A stretch of DNA of 64,000 bases. It comes from Ideonella sp. A 288. Its GTDB lineage: Bacteria; Pseudomonadota; Gammaproteobacteria; Burkholderiales; Burkholderiaceae_C. Positions 23,806 to 33,267 of this stretch are shown piece by piece. The position numbers and the translations under genes were made by a program. Position 1 is the first letter of the stretch; each line of letters begins with the position of its first letter. The stretch spans positions 27,651 through 91,650 of the forward strand of contig NZ_MWLO01000130.1 of assembly GCF_002198735.1 (NCBI RefSeq), read 5' to 3'. Under the pieces are notes generated by a model, which had not been told where the DNA came from, ran no database searches, and was given only the letters and a program-made list of their open reading frames with translations.

Positions 23806-24558
23806 TCAGCGCTTGCGCACCGAGCCGCTGCCGACGATCGACTGGCTCACGGCCGCGTTGCCGCTGTAGGCCACGTCGCCCGAGCCCGCGATGCGCACCT
23901 CGAGCGACTTGTCGGCGTGCACGGCGGCGTCGCCGGACCCGGCAATGGACACGCTGACCTCGTCGGCCTTCAGGCCGCTGGCGCGCACGTCGCCCGAGCC
24001 CGCGATCTTCACCTGCAGCCGGGTCGCCTGGCCGCTGGCCGTCATGTCGCCGGAGCCCGCGATGCGCATCGCCAGGGTGTCGCTCACCAGGCCACCGAGG
24101 TGGATGTCGCCTGCGCCGGAGATCGACGCGTCGAGGCTGGGCGTCTTCAGGCCATCGACATGGATGTTGCCCGAGCCGGCCGCGGCCAGCTTCCTCAGTC
24201 GCACGACCGTGAGCGTGATCGTTGGCAGGGCGCGGGCACGCACCGCGCTGTCGCGCTTCCATCGGATGGTCAGGCGCTGGCCGTCCTGCACGGTGTCGAT
24301 CAGCGGCAGCAGCGCGGCGTCGCCGCGCAGTTCGATGGCGGGCGTGCTGCCTTGCTGCACCCGCAGGTCGAAGCCGCCGGTCAGCACCACCTCGTCGATG
24401 TCGCCGACGCTGCGGCGCTCGGTGCTGGTCTGTGCCGAACCGGCCACCGACTCGGCGGCCTGGGCGCCGGTCGGCATCGCGGTCACGATGGCCATGGTCA
24501 ACGCACCCATCAGGGTCAGGCCGAGGGCGGTGTCGAGGGCGCGGGACAGTCGGGTCAT
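23806..24558 (-). CDS. Secreted GIN-domain (DUF2807) beta-helix protein
   Basis: The 250-residue protein begins with a signal peptide (hydrophobic 9-31, cleavage near AQA-AE). The rest is a DUF2807 head-GIN domain: after the FDLRVQQG opening, a series of SGSGD turns recurs every 19 to 20 residues (AAGSGNI, SGAGDI, AGSGDM, AGSGDV, AGSGDA, AGSGDV, VGSGSV), as expected for a right-handed parallel beta-helix. It is probably periplasmic or cell-surface. Function is unknown; relatives are called putative auto-transporter adhesins without strong proof. It faces no obvious partner gene. Confidence 0.85.
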   Translation of the reverse strand: MTRLSRALDTALGLTLMGALTMAIVTAMPTGAQAAESVAGSAQTSTERRSVGDIDEVVLTGGFDLRVQQGSTPAIELRGDAALLPLIDTVQDGQRLTIRWKRDSAVRARALPTITLTVVRLRKLAAAGSGNIHVDGLKTPSLDASISGAGDIHLGGLVSDTLAMRIAGSGDMTASGQATRLQVKIAGSGDVRASGLKADEVSVSIAGSGDAAVHADKSLEVRIAGSGDVAYSGNAAVSQSIVGSGSVRKR

Positions 24559-24722
24559 GGGGCGATCTCCATCGGGATGGTGCCCATGATGGCGAGCCCG
24601 GTCGCGGCGGTCACGGCCGCTGCGACGAACGCATCGTCTGGCCGACGGAGGTGCCGAAATCGGTGACGAACCGCACCCGGGGATGACTGCAGCCTGCGCG
24701 CACGTCCGCGCGCCCGGCGCGA

Positions 24723-25109
24723 TCAGGAGGCCTGCTTCTTGCCCTTGGCAGCCGGCTTCTCGGCCGCCGGCTTGGCGTGGGCGTCGTCCGCCTCGGCCTC
24801 GTCGGCGGGCTTGGCCGCCACGGCCTGCTCGGGCTTGATCACGGGGATCACCGGCTCGATCTTGTTCTCGCGCATGTACTCGTTCATCTCACGCCAGCCG
24901 GCGTAGACGGACGGCCGGTCGGCCTTCTTGTTGAGCGTGTAGCAGTCTTCGATGGCGCGGCCGGCATGGCGGCAGGCGCCGCCGACGGCCTTGCCGTCGG
25001 CTTCCTTGCGGGCGGCCACGGCGCTGGCCGATTCGATGCCCAACTGGTCGCAGCCCGCCCCCAGCAGGGCGGTGGCAGACAGCAGCAGGGTGGCGATGAA
25101 GCGGCGCAT
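24723..25109 (-). CDS. Small putative lipoprotein
   Basis: The 128-residue protein has a lipoprotein signal with lipobox LLGAGC (lipidated C20). The mature part contains two further cysteines (ACRHAGRAIEDC, with spacing that could form a disulphide) and a conserved-looking core (AGWREMNEYMRENKIEPVIP). The C-terminal 40 residues are Ala/Lys/Pro-rich, like a flexible peptidoglycan-facing tail. I do not recognise a named family. It is 73 bp downstream of htpX on the same strand and may be in the def-fmt-htpX transcript. Confidence 0.75.
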   Translation of the reverse strand: MRRFIATLLLSATALLGAGCDQLGIESASAVAARKEADGKAVGGACRHAGRAIEDCYTLNKKADRPSVYAGWREMNEYMRENKIEPVIPVIKPEQAVAAKPADEAEADDAHAKPAAEKPAAKGKKQAS

Positions 25110-25182
25110 GTCCGGGTTATCGGCCGCGGGCGGCGTCGGCTTGAGGGCCGACCGCCACGACCTCGGCCTCGCGCGCGGCCGG

Positions 25183-26031
25183 TCAGCGCCCGCGCGCCAT
25201 CTCGAGCAGGCGCTCGACCCGTTCCTCGGTGGCCGGGTGGGTGGAGAACAGGCCGCGCAGCCCGCCGGCCGACAAGGGGTTCATGATCATCATCTGCGCG
25301 GTCTCGGGGTGGCGTTCGGCCGCCTCCATAGGGACCCCCTGGGCGTAGCGCTGGATCTTCTGCAGCGCCGAGGCCAGGGCCTGCGGGTCGCCCGAGATCT
25401 CGGCGCCACCGCGGTCGGCCTCGAATTCGCGCCCTCGGCTGATGGCCATCTGGATCAGGCTGGCGGCCAGCGGCGCGAGGATGGCCACCATCAGGCCCAC
25501 CAGGGGGTTGGCCGGTCGCCCTTCGCTGTCGCGGCCTCCGAACATCATGCCGAAGTTGGCCAGCATGCCGATGGCGCCGGCCATCGTGGCACTGATGGTG
25601 CTGATGAGGATGTCGCGGTGCTTCACGTGCGCCAGTTCGTGGGCCATCACGCCGCGCAACTCGCGCTCGCTCAGCACGCGGATGATGCCGGTGGTGGCGG
25701 CCACGGCCGCGTGGTCGGGGTTGCGCCCGGTGGCGAAGGCATTGGGCGCGGCCTCGTCGATGAGGTAGACCTTGGGCATCGGCAGGCCGGCCTTGTCGGC
25801 GAGCTCTCGCACCATGCGCACGAACTGCGGCGCGGAGGACTCGTCCACCTCCTGCGCGTTGTACATCTTCAGCACGATCTTGTCGCTGAACCAGTAGCTG
25901 AAGAAGTTCATCCCCAGCGCCACCACCAGCGCCAGCATCATGCCGGCCTGGCCTCCCATCCACCGGCCGATCAGCATGAACAGCGCGGTGATGGCGGCCA
26001 TCAGGATGGCGGTCTTCATCATGTTGAACAT
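25183..26031 (-). CDS. htpX: Membrane zinc metalloprotease HtpX
   Basis: The 282-residue inner-membrane M48 protease degrades damaged membrane proteins. It has two N-terminal membrane segments (about 6-22 and 30-46), zinc motif H131-ELAH135, the third ligand region [15 protein letters not shown], and two further hydrophobic segments (about 145-190). The start ATG 26031 ([10 protein letters not shown]) is normal. It follows fmt by 56 bp. In many beta-proteobacteria fmt and htpX are neighbours. No sigma-32-type promoter is evident in the short gap, so expression is probably from upstream. Confidence 0.95.
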   Translation of the reverse strand: MFNMMKTAILMAAITALFMLIGRWMGGQAGMMLALVVALGMNFFSYWFSDKIVLKMYNAQEVDESSAPQFVRMVRELADKAGLPMPKVYLIDEAAPNAFATGRNPDHAAVAATTGIIRVLSERELRGVMAHELAHVKHRDILISTISATMAGAIGMLANFGMMFGGRDSEGRPANPLVGLMVAILAPLAASLIQMAISRGREFEADRGGAEISGDPQALASALQKIQRYAQGVPMEAAERHPETAQMMIMNPLSAGGLRGLFSTHPATEERVERLLEMARGR

Positions 26032-26087
26032 GTCGGGGGGTCCTTTCTGGCTGAACAGGCCGATAGATGCGGCCGGGGGCCTGAACT

Positions 26088-27044
26088 TCAACCGAGGCGG
26101 TCGCCCGTCGTCAGGGGGCGCGTGGCCAGGAAGTCGCGGGTGGCGATGCGGCGGCCACCGGGGCATTGCAGCACCACCAGATCGAGCGACCCGGTGCCGC
26201 AGGCCACGCGCAGCAGGTCGCCGTCGGCCGCCAGCACCTCGCCGGGTGCGGCCTTCGGCGCGCCGGGTGCGAGCCTGGCCCGCCACAGCTTGACGGCCTC
26301 GCCCGCCCACTGGAAGTGCATGCCCGGGAAGGCGTCGAACGCGCGCACCCGCCGCTCGATCACCTCGGCCGGCTGCGACCAGTCGATGGCGGCCTCGGCC
26401 TTCTCGACCTTGTGCGCGTAGGTCACGCCTTCAGAAGGCTGGGGCGTGCGCACCAATGCTTGCAAGGTGGCCACGTCGGTCAACGCGCGCACCACCATGC
26501 GGGCGCCCAGCGCGGCCAGCCGGTCGTGCAGCAGCGCGGTGGTGTCGTCCGGGCCGATGGGCACGCGCTCGATGTCGAGCATGTCACCCGTGTCGAGACC
26601 CGCGTCCATCTGCATCAGCGTGATGCCGGTCTCGGTGTCGCCGGCCTCGATGGCCCGGTGGATCGGCGCGGCGCCGCGCCAGCGCGGCAGGATCGAGCCA
26701 TGGATGTTCAGGCAGCCCAGCGGCGGGTGGGCCAGCACCCAGGCCGGCAGGATCAGCCCGTAGGCGGCCACCACCATCACCTCGGGCGCGGCCTTGTCGA
26801 GCGCATCGCGGGCCGCCCGTGCGTCGTCCGGGAACTTGCCGTCCAGCCGCAGGCTGCGTGGCTGGGCCACCGCCAGGCCATGGTCGAGGGCCACCGACTT
26901 CACGGCCGAGGCCTGCAGCTTCATGCCGCGGCCGGCCGGTCGGTCGGGCTGGGTCAGCACCAGCACCAGGTCGTGCCCCGCCGCCAGCAAGGCGCGCAGG
27001 GCCGCGGCAGCGAACTCGGGTGTGCCGGCGAAGGCGATCCTCAT
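26088..27044 (-). CDS. fmt: Methionyl-tRNA formyltransferase
   Basis: The 318-residue enzyme formylates initiator Met-tRNA using 10-formyl-THF. The N-terminal formyltransferase domain shows [16 protein letters not shown], the catalytic Asn-His region [20 protein letters not shown] and the catalytic Asp in [10 protein letters not shown]; the C-terminal OB-like domain has [17 protein letters not shown] 27044 overlaps the def stop as ATGA, so def and fmt are translationally coupled in the order def then fmt. The product links functionally with 5-formyl-THF cyclo-ligase at 60.6 kb. Confidence 0.97.
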   Translation of the reverse strand: MRIAFAGTPEFAAAALRALLAAGHDLVLVLTQPDRPAGRGMKLQASAVKSVALDHGLAVAQPRSLRLDGKFPDDARAARDALDKAAPEVMVVAAYGLILPAWVLAHPPLGCLNIHGSILPRWRGAAPIHRAIEAGDTETGITLMQMDAGLDTGDMLDIERVPIGPDDTTALLHDRLAALGARMVVRALTDVATLQALVRTPQPSEGVTYAHKVEKAEAAIDWSQPAEVIERRVRAFDAFPGMHFQWAGEAVKLWRARLAPGAPKAAPGEVLAADGDLLRVACGTGSLDLVVLQCPGGRRIATRDFLATRPLTTGDRLG

Positions 27045-27559
27045 CGGCCCCGCACCTGCTCGTCGCGAGTCTTCTTCAGCATCTTGGTGCGGATGCGCTC
27101 GCGCTTGAGCGGGCTGAGGTACTCGACGAAGACCTTGCCGATGAGGTGGTCCATCTCGTGCTGAACGCACACCGAGGTCAGGCCCTCGGCGTCCAGGTCG
27201 AAGGACTGCCCGTGGCGGTCGAGTGCCCGCACCGTCACCCGTGCATGGCGCTCGACGTCATCGTAGATGGTGGGCACCGACAGGCATCCCTCGTCGCCGA
27301 TGTGCATCTCGGCGCTGCGCGACAGGATCTCGGGGTTGATGAGCACCAGCGGCTTGTCGCGCGCCTCGGAGGTGTCCATCACGATCAGGCGCAGGTGCAC
27401 GTCGACCTGGGTGGCGGCCAGGCCGACCCCCTCGGCCTCGTACATGGTCTCCAGCATGTCGTCGATCAGCCTGCGCAGGCGGTCGTCGACCTCGGTCACC
27501 TTGGCGGCAACCGTGTGGAGTTTGGGATCGGGGTAGCGGAGGATCTTCAGCAGGGCCAT
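27041..27559 (-). CDS. def: Peptide deformylase
   Basis: The 172-residue iron/zinc hydrolase removes the N-formyl group from nascent proteins. The three family motifs are complete: GVGLAATQ (motif I), EGCLSVP (motif II, metal Cys) and QHEMDHL (motif III, two metal His and catalytic Glu). The length is standard. The ATG at 27559 gives [14 protein letters not shown], as usual. It is divergent from the LysM gene with 246 bp between starts. Confidence 0.97.
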   Translation of the reverse strand: MALLKILRYPDPKLHTVAAKVTEVDDRLRRLIDDMLETMYEAEGVGLAATQVDVHLRLIVMDTSEARDKPLVLINPEILSRSAEMHIGDEGCLSVPTIYDDVERHARVTVRALDRHGQSFDLDAEGLTSVCVQHEMDHLIGKVFVEYLSPLKRERIRTKMLKKTRDEQVRGR

Positions 27560-27668
27560 GGGATCGATGCTCGGCTGTGGCCGTCACAAGCGGCAACAGG
27601 TGTGGAGAGGAAGCAACGGCAGGAGTATCGCAAGCCCGCGGCCGGTCGTGGGACGGGGGCGCTTTTCA

Positions 27669-27697
27669 TTGCGATATCAATGGTTTATCGGCAGAAT
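27669..27697 (+). promoter_or_regulatory. Predicted promoter of the LysM-dprA unit
   Basis: TTGCGA (27669-27674) and CAGAAT (27692-27697) are spaced 17 bp. They sit in an AT-richer patch of the 246-bp gap between def and the LysM gene; the rest of this gap shows nothing else I can support. Confidence 0.4.
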
Positions 27698-27805
27698 CTG
27701 CGAGGCAGCATGAGCATTTGAGGCGGTGTGGCCGTTCCGACGGCTTTGGCCGTCAGGCCGGTGGCCTCGATGCAGATTGCCATTGCCACCCAGGAGATCG
27801 ACTAC

Positions 27806-28987
27806 ATGAGTTCATGCCGGCGCCGCAAGCCCTCCCACCGGAACGGCGGGCGCGTTCTGGCCGCCGCCGCCTTGCTCTGTGGCGTCGTCGGTGCACAGGC
27901 CGTCGACCTGACCATCCGGCCCGAGCAGCGTGCCACTGCCCAGCAGGTGGCCCAGGCTGGCGTGCCCTTGTCCGAACTGGCCCCCGACGCGCCCGATTCG
28001 CACACGGTGCAGCGCGGCGACACGCTGTGGGACATCTCCAAGCTCTTCCTGCGCAGCCCGTGGCGATGGCCCGAACTGTGGGGCATGAACCTCGAGCAGA
28101 TCCGCAACCCGCACCTCATCTACCCGGGGCAGGTGCTGGTGCTCGACAAGACCGGCGGCCGCGCCCGCCTGCGCCTGGCCGACACGTCGGGCCAGCAGGT
28201 GCCCTCGAACACCGTGCGCCTGTCACCGCGGGTACGCGGCCAGGCCCTCGACAACGGCGCCATCGCGGCGATCCCGATGCACCTGATCGGGCCGTTCCTC
28301 AACGAGGCCGTGGTGCTGGGCAACGACGACCTGGCCGCCGCCCCCCGCGTGGTGGCCACCCAGGAAGGCCGCGTGATGGTCTCCCAGGGCGAGACCGCCT
28401 ATGTGCGCGGCGACCTGAAGGGCGCACGAGATTTCCGCCTCTTCCGCGAAACCCAGCCGCTCACCGACCCGACATCGAACGAACTGCTGGGCCACGAGGC
28501 GCGCTTCGTCGGGACGGCGGAGTTCTCGCGCGCGGGCGAGAATCGCCTCTCGGCGGATGGCAAGTCGGCGGTGCCGGTGCCCGACAGCATCCTGGTCACC
28601 AGCGTGCGCCAGGAAGTGGGCGTGGGCGACCGGCTGTCGCCGATGCCGCAGCGCGATTTCGCCGCCTATGTGCCGCACGCGCCCTCGACGCCGGTGCAGG
28701 GCCAGATCGTGTCGGTCTATGGCGAGGCGCTGCTGGCCGGCCAGAACCAGATCATCTCGATCAACCGCGGTGGCCGCGACGGCCTCGAGCGCGGGCATGT
28801 GCTGGCACTGTGGCGCGACGGCGCCGATGCGGTTGACCGCACGGGGCCCGAGCGCACGGCCATCAAGCTGCCCAACGAGCGCGTGGGCACCTTGTTCGTG
28901 TTCCGCGTCTTCGACCGGGTGTCCTACGCCTTGGTGCTGTCGGCCACCGACCCCGTGCGCCGGGGCGATCGCTTCACCCAACCCTGA
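27806..28987 (+). CDS. Secreted LysM-domain peptidoglycan-binding protein
   Basis: The 393-residue protein has a signal peptide (positively charged 4-13, hydrophobic about 17-32) and one N-terminal LysM domain (about 66-114; HTVQRGDTLWDISKLFL to LIYPGQVLVL) that should bind peptidoglycan. The remaining 280 residues lack a catalytic motif I can name. The same gene sits between def and dprA in many Burkholderiales. I prefer ATG 27806 because AGGAG at 27792 is at good distance; a Met 12 codons upstream has no such site. dprA follows in the same direction after 38 bp. Confidence 0.9.
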   Translation: MSSCRRRKPSHRNGGRVLAAAALLCGVVGAQAVDLTIRPEQRATAQQVAQAGVPLSELAPDAPDSHTVQRGDTLWDISKLFLRSPWRWPELWGMNLEQIRNPHLIYPGQVLVLDKTGGRARLRLADTSGQQVPSNTVRLSPRVRGQALDNGAIAAIPMHLIGPFLNEAVVLGNDDLAAAPRVVATQEGRVMVSQGETAYVRGDLKGARDFRLFRETQPLTDPTSNELLGHEARFVGTAEFSRAGENRLSADGKSAVPVPDSILVTSVRQEVGVGDRLSPMPQRDFAAYVPHAPSTPVQGQIVSVYGEALLAGQNQIISINRGGRDGLERGHVLALWRDGADAVDRTGPERTAIKLPNERVGTLFVFRVFDRVSYALVLSATDPVRRGDRFTQP

Positions 28988-29025
28988 TCTCGGCCCGGTC
29001 GTCCGGCCCGGCTGAGTTCCCCGCA

Positions 29026-30150
29026 GTGCAGGTCGATCCTGAACTCGAGGCGTGGTTGCGCCTGGTCCATCGGCCCGGTCTGGGCCGCGAGTCCCTGCGC
29101 AAGCTGCTGGCGTCCTTCGGCTCGCCACAGGCGGTGCTGGAGGCGCCTTTGTCGGCGCTGCGGGCCGTGGTCGGGGCGCGGGTGGTGGACGACGCCTTCG
29201 TCGGCGTCGACGAGGGCGCCGCCGACCGCATCGCGGCGGTCGCGGCCTGGCTGGCGGCCCGCCCCACCCGCCGCGTGCTCACGCTGGGCGATGCCGACTA
29301 CCCGCCGTCGCTGCTGCAAACAGTCGATCCGCCGCTGCTGCTGTTCGTCGACGGCCAGGTCGACGCCCTTTCGGTCCCGTCGCTGGCCATCGTCGGCAGC
29401 CGCCAGGCCACGCCGCAGGGACGCCAGAACGCCCGCGCCTTCGCGGCCGATCTGGCGCGGCGGGGCTGGGTCATCGTGTCCGGCCTGGCCGCGGGCATCG
29501 ACGCGGCGGCCCATGAGGGCGCGCTGGCCGGGGGCGGGCGCACCATCGCCGTCGTCGGCACCGGCATCGACCTGGTGTATCCGCGGTCGAATGCCGCCTT
29601 GGCCGAACGGATCGTCGCGCAGGGCGTGATGGTCAGCGAATACCCGTTGGGGGCGCCGCCGATGTCCGCCAATTTCCCCCAGCGCAACCGCATCATCGCC
29701 GGCCTGGCCAGGGGCACGCTGGTGGTCGAGGCGGCCGTGCAGTCCGGCTCGCTCATCACCGCCCGGCTGGCGTCCGAGGCCGGGCGCGAGGTCTTTGCGA
29801 TCCCTGGGTCGATCCATTCGCCGCACGCTCGGGGCTGCCATGCCTTGCTGCGCCAGGGCGCCAAGCTGGTCGAGACGGCGCAGGATGTGCTGGACGAACT
29901 GGGCGCCGGGCCCGGTCCGGCGCCCCGTGCCGGGCCGGCAGCCACGGCCGATGCTCCGTCGGAACCGCCGTCGGAGTCTCGAGACCCGGTGCTCCGTGCC
30001 CTCGGCCACGATCCGGCCACGCTGGATGCGCTGATGGCGCGCTGCGGGTGGCCGGCACCGGAGTTGAACGCGAAGCTGCTCGAACTGGAACTGGAAGGCC
30101 GCGTGGCCCGCCTGCCCGGCGGGCTGTTCCAGCGCATCCAGGTGGGTTGA
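29026..30150 (+). CDS. dprA: DNA-processing protein DprA
   Basis: The 374-residue protein loads RecA onto incoming single strands during natural transformation. It has an N-terminal SAM-like region (WLRLVHRPGLGRESLRKLL), the Rossmann core with LAIVGSRQATPQG, VSGLAAGIDAAAHEGAL and FPQRNRIIAGLA, GSLITARLA, and a C-terminal winged helix (about 318-372). The start is GTG 29026; no ATG fits. A recA-interacting competence role is known for the family; tfoX-like and pilSR genes elsewhere in the window fit but do not prove competence. Confidence 0.95.
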   Translation: MQVDPELEAWLRLVHRPGLGRESLRKLLASFGSPQAVLEAPLSALRAVVGARVVDDAFVGVDEGAADRIAAVAAWLAARPTRRVLTLGDADYPPSLLQTVDPPLLLFVDGQVDALSVPSLAIVGSRQATPQGRQNARAFAADLARRGWVIVSGLAAGIDAAAHEGALAGGGRTIAVVGTGIDLVYPRSNAALAERIVAQGVMVSEYPLGAPPMSANFPQRNRIIAGLARGTLVVEAAVQSGSLITARLASEAGREVFAIPGSIHSPHARGCHALLRQGAKLVETAQDVLDELGAGPGPAPRAGPAATADAPSEPPSESRDPVLRALGHDPATLDALMARCGWPAPELNAKLLELELEGRVARLPGGLFQRIQVG

Positions 30151-30179
30151 ACCCCCGCCGCACCGTCCGCAGCGCGCCT

Positions 30180-30217
30180 GGAACCCCGCCACCCGAAGGG
30201 GGGTGGTGCAGGGTTCC
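30180..30217 (+). other. Long two-part RNA hairpin between dprA and smg
   Basis: GGAACCC (30180-30186) pairs with GGGTTCC (30211-30217), and inside it GCCACCC (30188-30194) pairs with GGGTGGT (30201-30207, one G-U pair), leaving a 6-base loop. No T run follows. It could be a Rho-type terminator or a 3'-end stabiliser for dprA. Confidence 0.55.
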
Positions 30218-30237
30218 TGGCCCCTGCCGGGCTGCGC

Positions 30238-30243
30238 TATAGT
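30238..30243 (+). promoter_or_regulatory. Predicted -10 element of smg
   Basis: TATAGT ends 9 bases before the smg ATG, so the predicted transcript would have a leader of only about 3 nt. The upstream TTCCTG (30214-30219, 18-bp spacing) is a weak -35. Confidence 0.45.
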
Positions 30244-30252
30244 GGGTTCATC

Positions 30253-30705
30253 ATGTTCGAGGTGCTGGTCTACTTGTACGAGAACTACTGGCGTCCGGAC
30301 GCATGCCCGGACCACGACCAGTTGACCCGCAAGCTCTCCGCGGTGGGCTTCGAGTCGGACGAGATCCAGGAAGCGCTCAACTGGCTCGACGGCCTGGCCG
30401 TCACGGCCCAGGCCTACACGGGCGAGCAGGCGCCACGCAGCCTGCGCATCTACACCGACCGCGAGTCCGAGCGCCTTGGCGAGGATTCGATCGGTTTCAT
30501 CAGTTTCCTCGAGTCCGCGGGGGTGTTGCCGCCGCCGATGCGAGAGATGGTCATCGACCGGGCCACGGCCGCCGGCGAAAGCCCGCTGGCCCTCGAAGAC
30601 CTCAAGGTCATCGTGCTGATGGTGTTCTGGAGCCTCGGCGAGGAGCCCGACGCGTTGATTCTTGACGAACTGTTCGTCGCCCCGGAAGAGCGCTTGATCC
30701 ACTGA
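30253..30705 (+). CDS. smg: Smg / DUF494 family protein
   Basis: The 150-residue cytoplasmic protein matches the Smg (DUF494) family along its length: MFEVLVYLYENYW at the start, LTRKLSAVGFESDEIQEALNWLDGL in the middle, the RIYTDRESERL block and a C-terminal helix with LEDLKVIVLMVFWSL. Family function is unsettled; it is linked by genomic context to dprA and topoisomerase. Here dprA precedes it, but the topoisomerase gene often found next is absent; a DUF1631 gene on the opposite strand follows. Confidence 0.93.
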   Translation: MFEVLVYLYENYWRPDACPDHDQLTRKLSAVGFESDEIQEALNWLDGLAVTAQAYTGEQAPRSLRIYTDRESERLGEDSIGFISFLESAGVLPPPMREMVIDRATAAGESPLALEDLKVIVLMVFWSLGEEPDALILDELFVAPEERLIH

Positions 30706-30742
30706 CCGCAGGGTCTCGGTGCCGCGCGGCGCGCCGACGGCA

Positions 30743-33226
30743 TCAGTTCATCAGGCGCGACGGGTCGGCGTCCAGCTTGGCCAGCGCACTGCGCGTGGCC
30801 TTCACGGTGAGCGACTCTTCCTGGGCCGGCAGCAGCAAACCCGCCTGCAGGTACGACGCCAGCCGGTGCTGCTGGAACAGCACGCAGCGCCCGTTGGCCG
30901 ACACGAACAGCGACAGCTGCCGGCGCATGCCGTGCCAGGCCAGTTGCACGGGCTCGGTGCGGTCGCGGTAGTCCAGCATGTACCAGCTGCCGACCATCAG
31001 TTCACGGGCCCAGGACAGCATCGCCGGGCTCGGCATCGAGCCTCCGTCGGACACCACCTCGAGCTCGGAGCTCTCGTGGCCCGACAGGTCGAGCACGATC
31101 GACTCGTCGATCTCGAGGTCGCTGGCCTGGGGCAGCAGTTCCTCGAGCGACTCCAGCCGCTCCATCAGCTCGGTCAGCCGCTCGGTCGGGATCACCGCGG
31201 CCTTGGCGGTGAAGGCCGCGGCCAGCGAATTGTTCAAGGCCTGGATCTGTTCGTCCTGGCGGTCGGTGCCCATGCCGGCCGAGGCCATGCCCTCGCGCAG
31301 GCGCTTGAGCAGCGGTGGCAGCCGGCGGATGACCTCGCCGCGTTCCTCTCGCGTGACCTTGGCGCTGGCCGACCAGATCAGGTCGGCGGCCGCGCGCTTC
31401 ATCTGCTTGGTTTCCTCGCCATTGCCGCCGTAGCGCACGGCCGTGGTGGCCAGCACGTCGGCCCAGACGTGGAACAGGAACTGCCGCACGCCTTCCTGCA
31501 CCGGCACCTCGTTGAGCATGCGGCGCAGTTCGATCGTGTACTGGATGGCCAGGGTCTCGCGCTGTTCCACCTGCTGCGCCAGCGAGACGCCGCGCCGGGT
31601 GGCCTCGTTCTCGGTGCGGAAGAAGTGCTCGAGGAACTTCTCGAACTCGGCCAGGACGGTCTGGAAGACCCGGCGGCCGGTGTCGGGGTAGGCCTCGACC
31701 ACCTGCACGATGCGCTTGATTTCCTTCTCGAGCGCGTCGCCGACGGCCCGGGCCGTGTCGTCGAAGCCCATGACGCAGGCGCCCATCCGGTCGATCAGGC
31801 GGCGCGCCGGATGGTCGATGGTGGCGAAGAAGTCGGGTTCGCTCACCGCCACGCGCAGCACCGGCATCTGCAGCCGGGCAAACCACACGCGCACCTGGGC
31901 CGGGATGCGTTCCTCGGCCAGGATGCTCTGGAACATCATCGCCACGATCTCGATCGTGGCCCGCTCGGCCGGTGTCTCGGCAGCCTGCTTCAGGATCTGC
32001 TTGCGGTGCTGCAGGTCGTCCAGCAGCATGGGCGTCGTGATGGCCGGTGCTCGTGCCTCGACGCCGCCGCTCGGCATGGGCACCGGACCCAGGCGCTGCC
32101 GCATGCTGTGCTGGGCCATGTCGATCGCCCGCGACAGGCGGGGCGTCACCGCCGCTGGCCCCTGGGCCGTGTCGGCGAAGCCTGGCAGGTGGCGGCCGAC
32201 CAGGCGATTCAGCCGGCCCATCACCGCTTCGGCGTGGTCGCTGCCGCGGGCCAGCGGGGCTGCGCGCGTCATCAGCCGGGTTTCCTCGCCAACGGCGCTT
32301 CGGCCAGATGGCCTGGCCCAGCCTCCGCCGCCGGACATCTGGGCCCCGCCAGTGCGCCCGACGCCGCGCATCAGGGCCGGCCGGCTGGGCATCGGCCCGG
32401 TGTGGCCGGCCCACTGGCTGCCCTGCTGACCCGAGCCCACCCCACCGCCGCCGCCACCACCCATGTGGCCGTAGTCCGAGGCTCCGCCGCGGCCCGGCCC
32501 CGCGCCATAGCCCGTGGGTCCCGGGCCGGAATCGCCGGCCAGCGGATCGTCGGTGCGCGGTGCCACGCCCTGCACGGTGCGCCGAATGAAGGGCCGCAGG
32601 TCGATGTCGGGCAGGACCTTCTGACTGATCAGCCAGCGGTTGGTCTCGTGATAGGCCTCTTCCACCAGCAGCGCGAACTCGTCGTGGAGCACCGCCTGGC
32701 ACTCGCGCCAGCCCTCGCTGCTCAGCCCTGCCTGGTGCCAGGCTTCCAGCACCACCCGGGCCAGCACATGGGCCCGCAGCATGTCGTGCGTGCCCAGTTC
32801 CTGGCGGCGTTCAAGGGAGGCAACCCGCGATCGAAGGTCTGAGAACTCCCAGGACGCGCGGTCCATGATGGCAAGCGCCAGCCGCGAGGTGAGGATCTCG
32901 CGGTCGATGGTGTCGTCGTCGACGAGCGTCAGGCCCTTGGCGGTGGCGTTGGCCAGGCTGCCAGCCAGCGACACCGAGCCGCCTTGCTCGAGCACCTGCA
33001 TCAGGCCCTTGTTCAGCCCGGCCAGCCAGGGCCGGGCCGACTTGTGCAGCGACTGGGCCAGGTCGCGGCGGCGTTGGGCGGTCTGGTAGTCAGACGGCTT
33101 GTCCCGCGCGTGGCGTGCCATGTCGACCACGTGGCGGATCACCTCGGGCAGCCCCTTGACCAGCTCGTCTGTGTACAGGCGGCGAGCTCGATTCGCAAGT
33201 TGACTGGGGTCGGCGGGAAGCGCCAT
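30743..33226 (-). CDS. DUF1631 family protein
   Basis: The 827-residue cytoplasmic protein matches the beta-proteobacterial DUF1631 family, with mainly helical sequence. The N-terminal region (about 1-230) has KSARPWLAGLNKGLMQVLEQ and DDDTIDREILTSRLA; a Gly/Pro-rich low-complexity stretch (about 235-310, GGGGGGVGSGQQ) follows; the C-terminal half ends in a PilZ-like segment (VGSWYMLDYRDRTEPVQLAWHG and FVSANGRCVLFQQHRLASYLQ). A link to cyclic-di-GMP or twitching is suggested for some relatives but is not shown here. On the minus strand TATAGA upstream (near 33270) could be its -10. Convergent with smg. Confidence 0.85.
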   Translation of the reverse strand: MALPADPSQLANRARRLYTDELVKGLPEVIRHVVDMARHARDKPSDYQTAQRRRDLAQSLHKSARPWLAGLNKGLMQVLEQGGSVSLAGSLANATAKGLTLVDDDTIDREILTSRLALAIMDRASWEFSDLRSRVASLERRQELGTHDMLRAHVLARVVLEAWHQAGLSSEGWRECQAVLHDEFALLVEEAYHETNRWLISQKVLPDIDLRPFIRRTVQGVAPRTDDPLAGDSGPGPTGYGAGPGRGGASDYGHMGGGGGGGVGSGQQGSQWAGHTGPMPSRPALMRGVGRTGGAQMSGGGGWARPSGRSAVGEETRLMTRAAPLARGSDHAEAVMGRLNRLVGRHLPGFADTAQGPAAVTPRLSRAIDMAQHSMRQRLGPVPMPSGGVEARAPAITTPMLLDDLQHRKQILKQAAETPAERATIEIVAMMFQSILAEERIPAQVRVWFARLQMPVLRVAVSEPDFFATIDHPARRLIDRMGACVMGFDDTARAVGDALEKEIKRIVQVVEAYPDTGRRVFQTVLAEFEKFLEHFFRTENEATRRGVSLAQQVEQRETLAIQYTIELRRMLNEVPVQEGVRQFLFHVWADVLATTAVRYGGNGEETKQMKRAAADLIWSASAKVTREERGEVIRRLPPLLKRLREGMASAGMGTDRQDEQIQALNNSLAAAFTAKAAVIPTERLTELMERLESLEELLPQASDLEIDESIVLDLSGHESSELEVVSDGGSMPSPAMLSWARELMVGSWYMLDYRDRTEPVQLAWHGMRRQLSLFVSANGRCVLFQQHRLASYLQAGLLLPAQEESLTVKATRSALAKLDADPSRLMN

Positions 33227-33267
33227 GGGCTGGGCCGATACTGCGCGGTTGGGGCAACCGGGCTACT

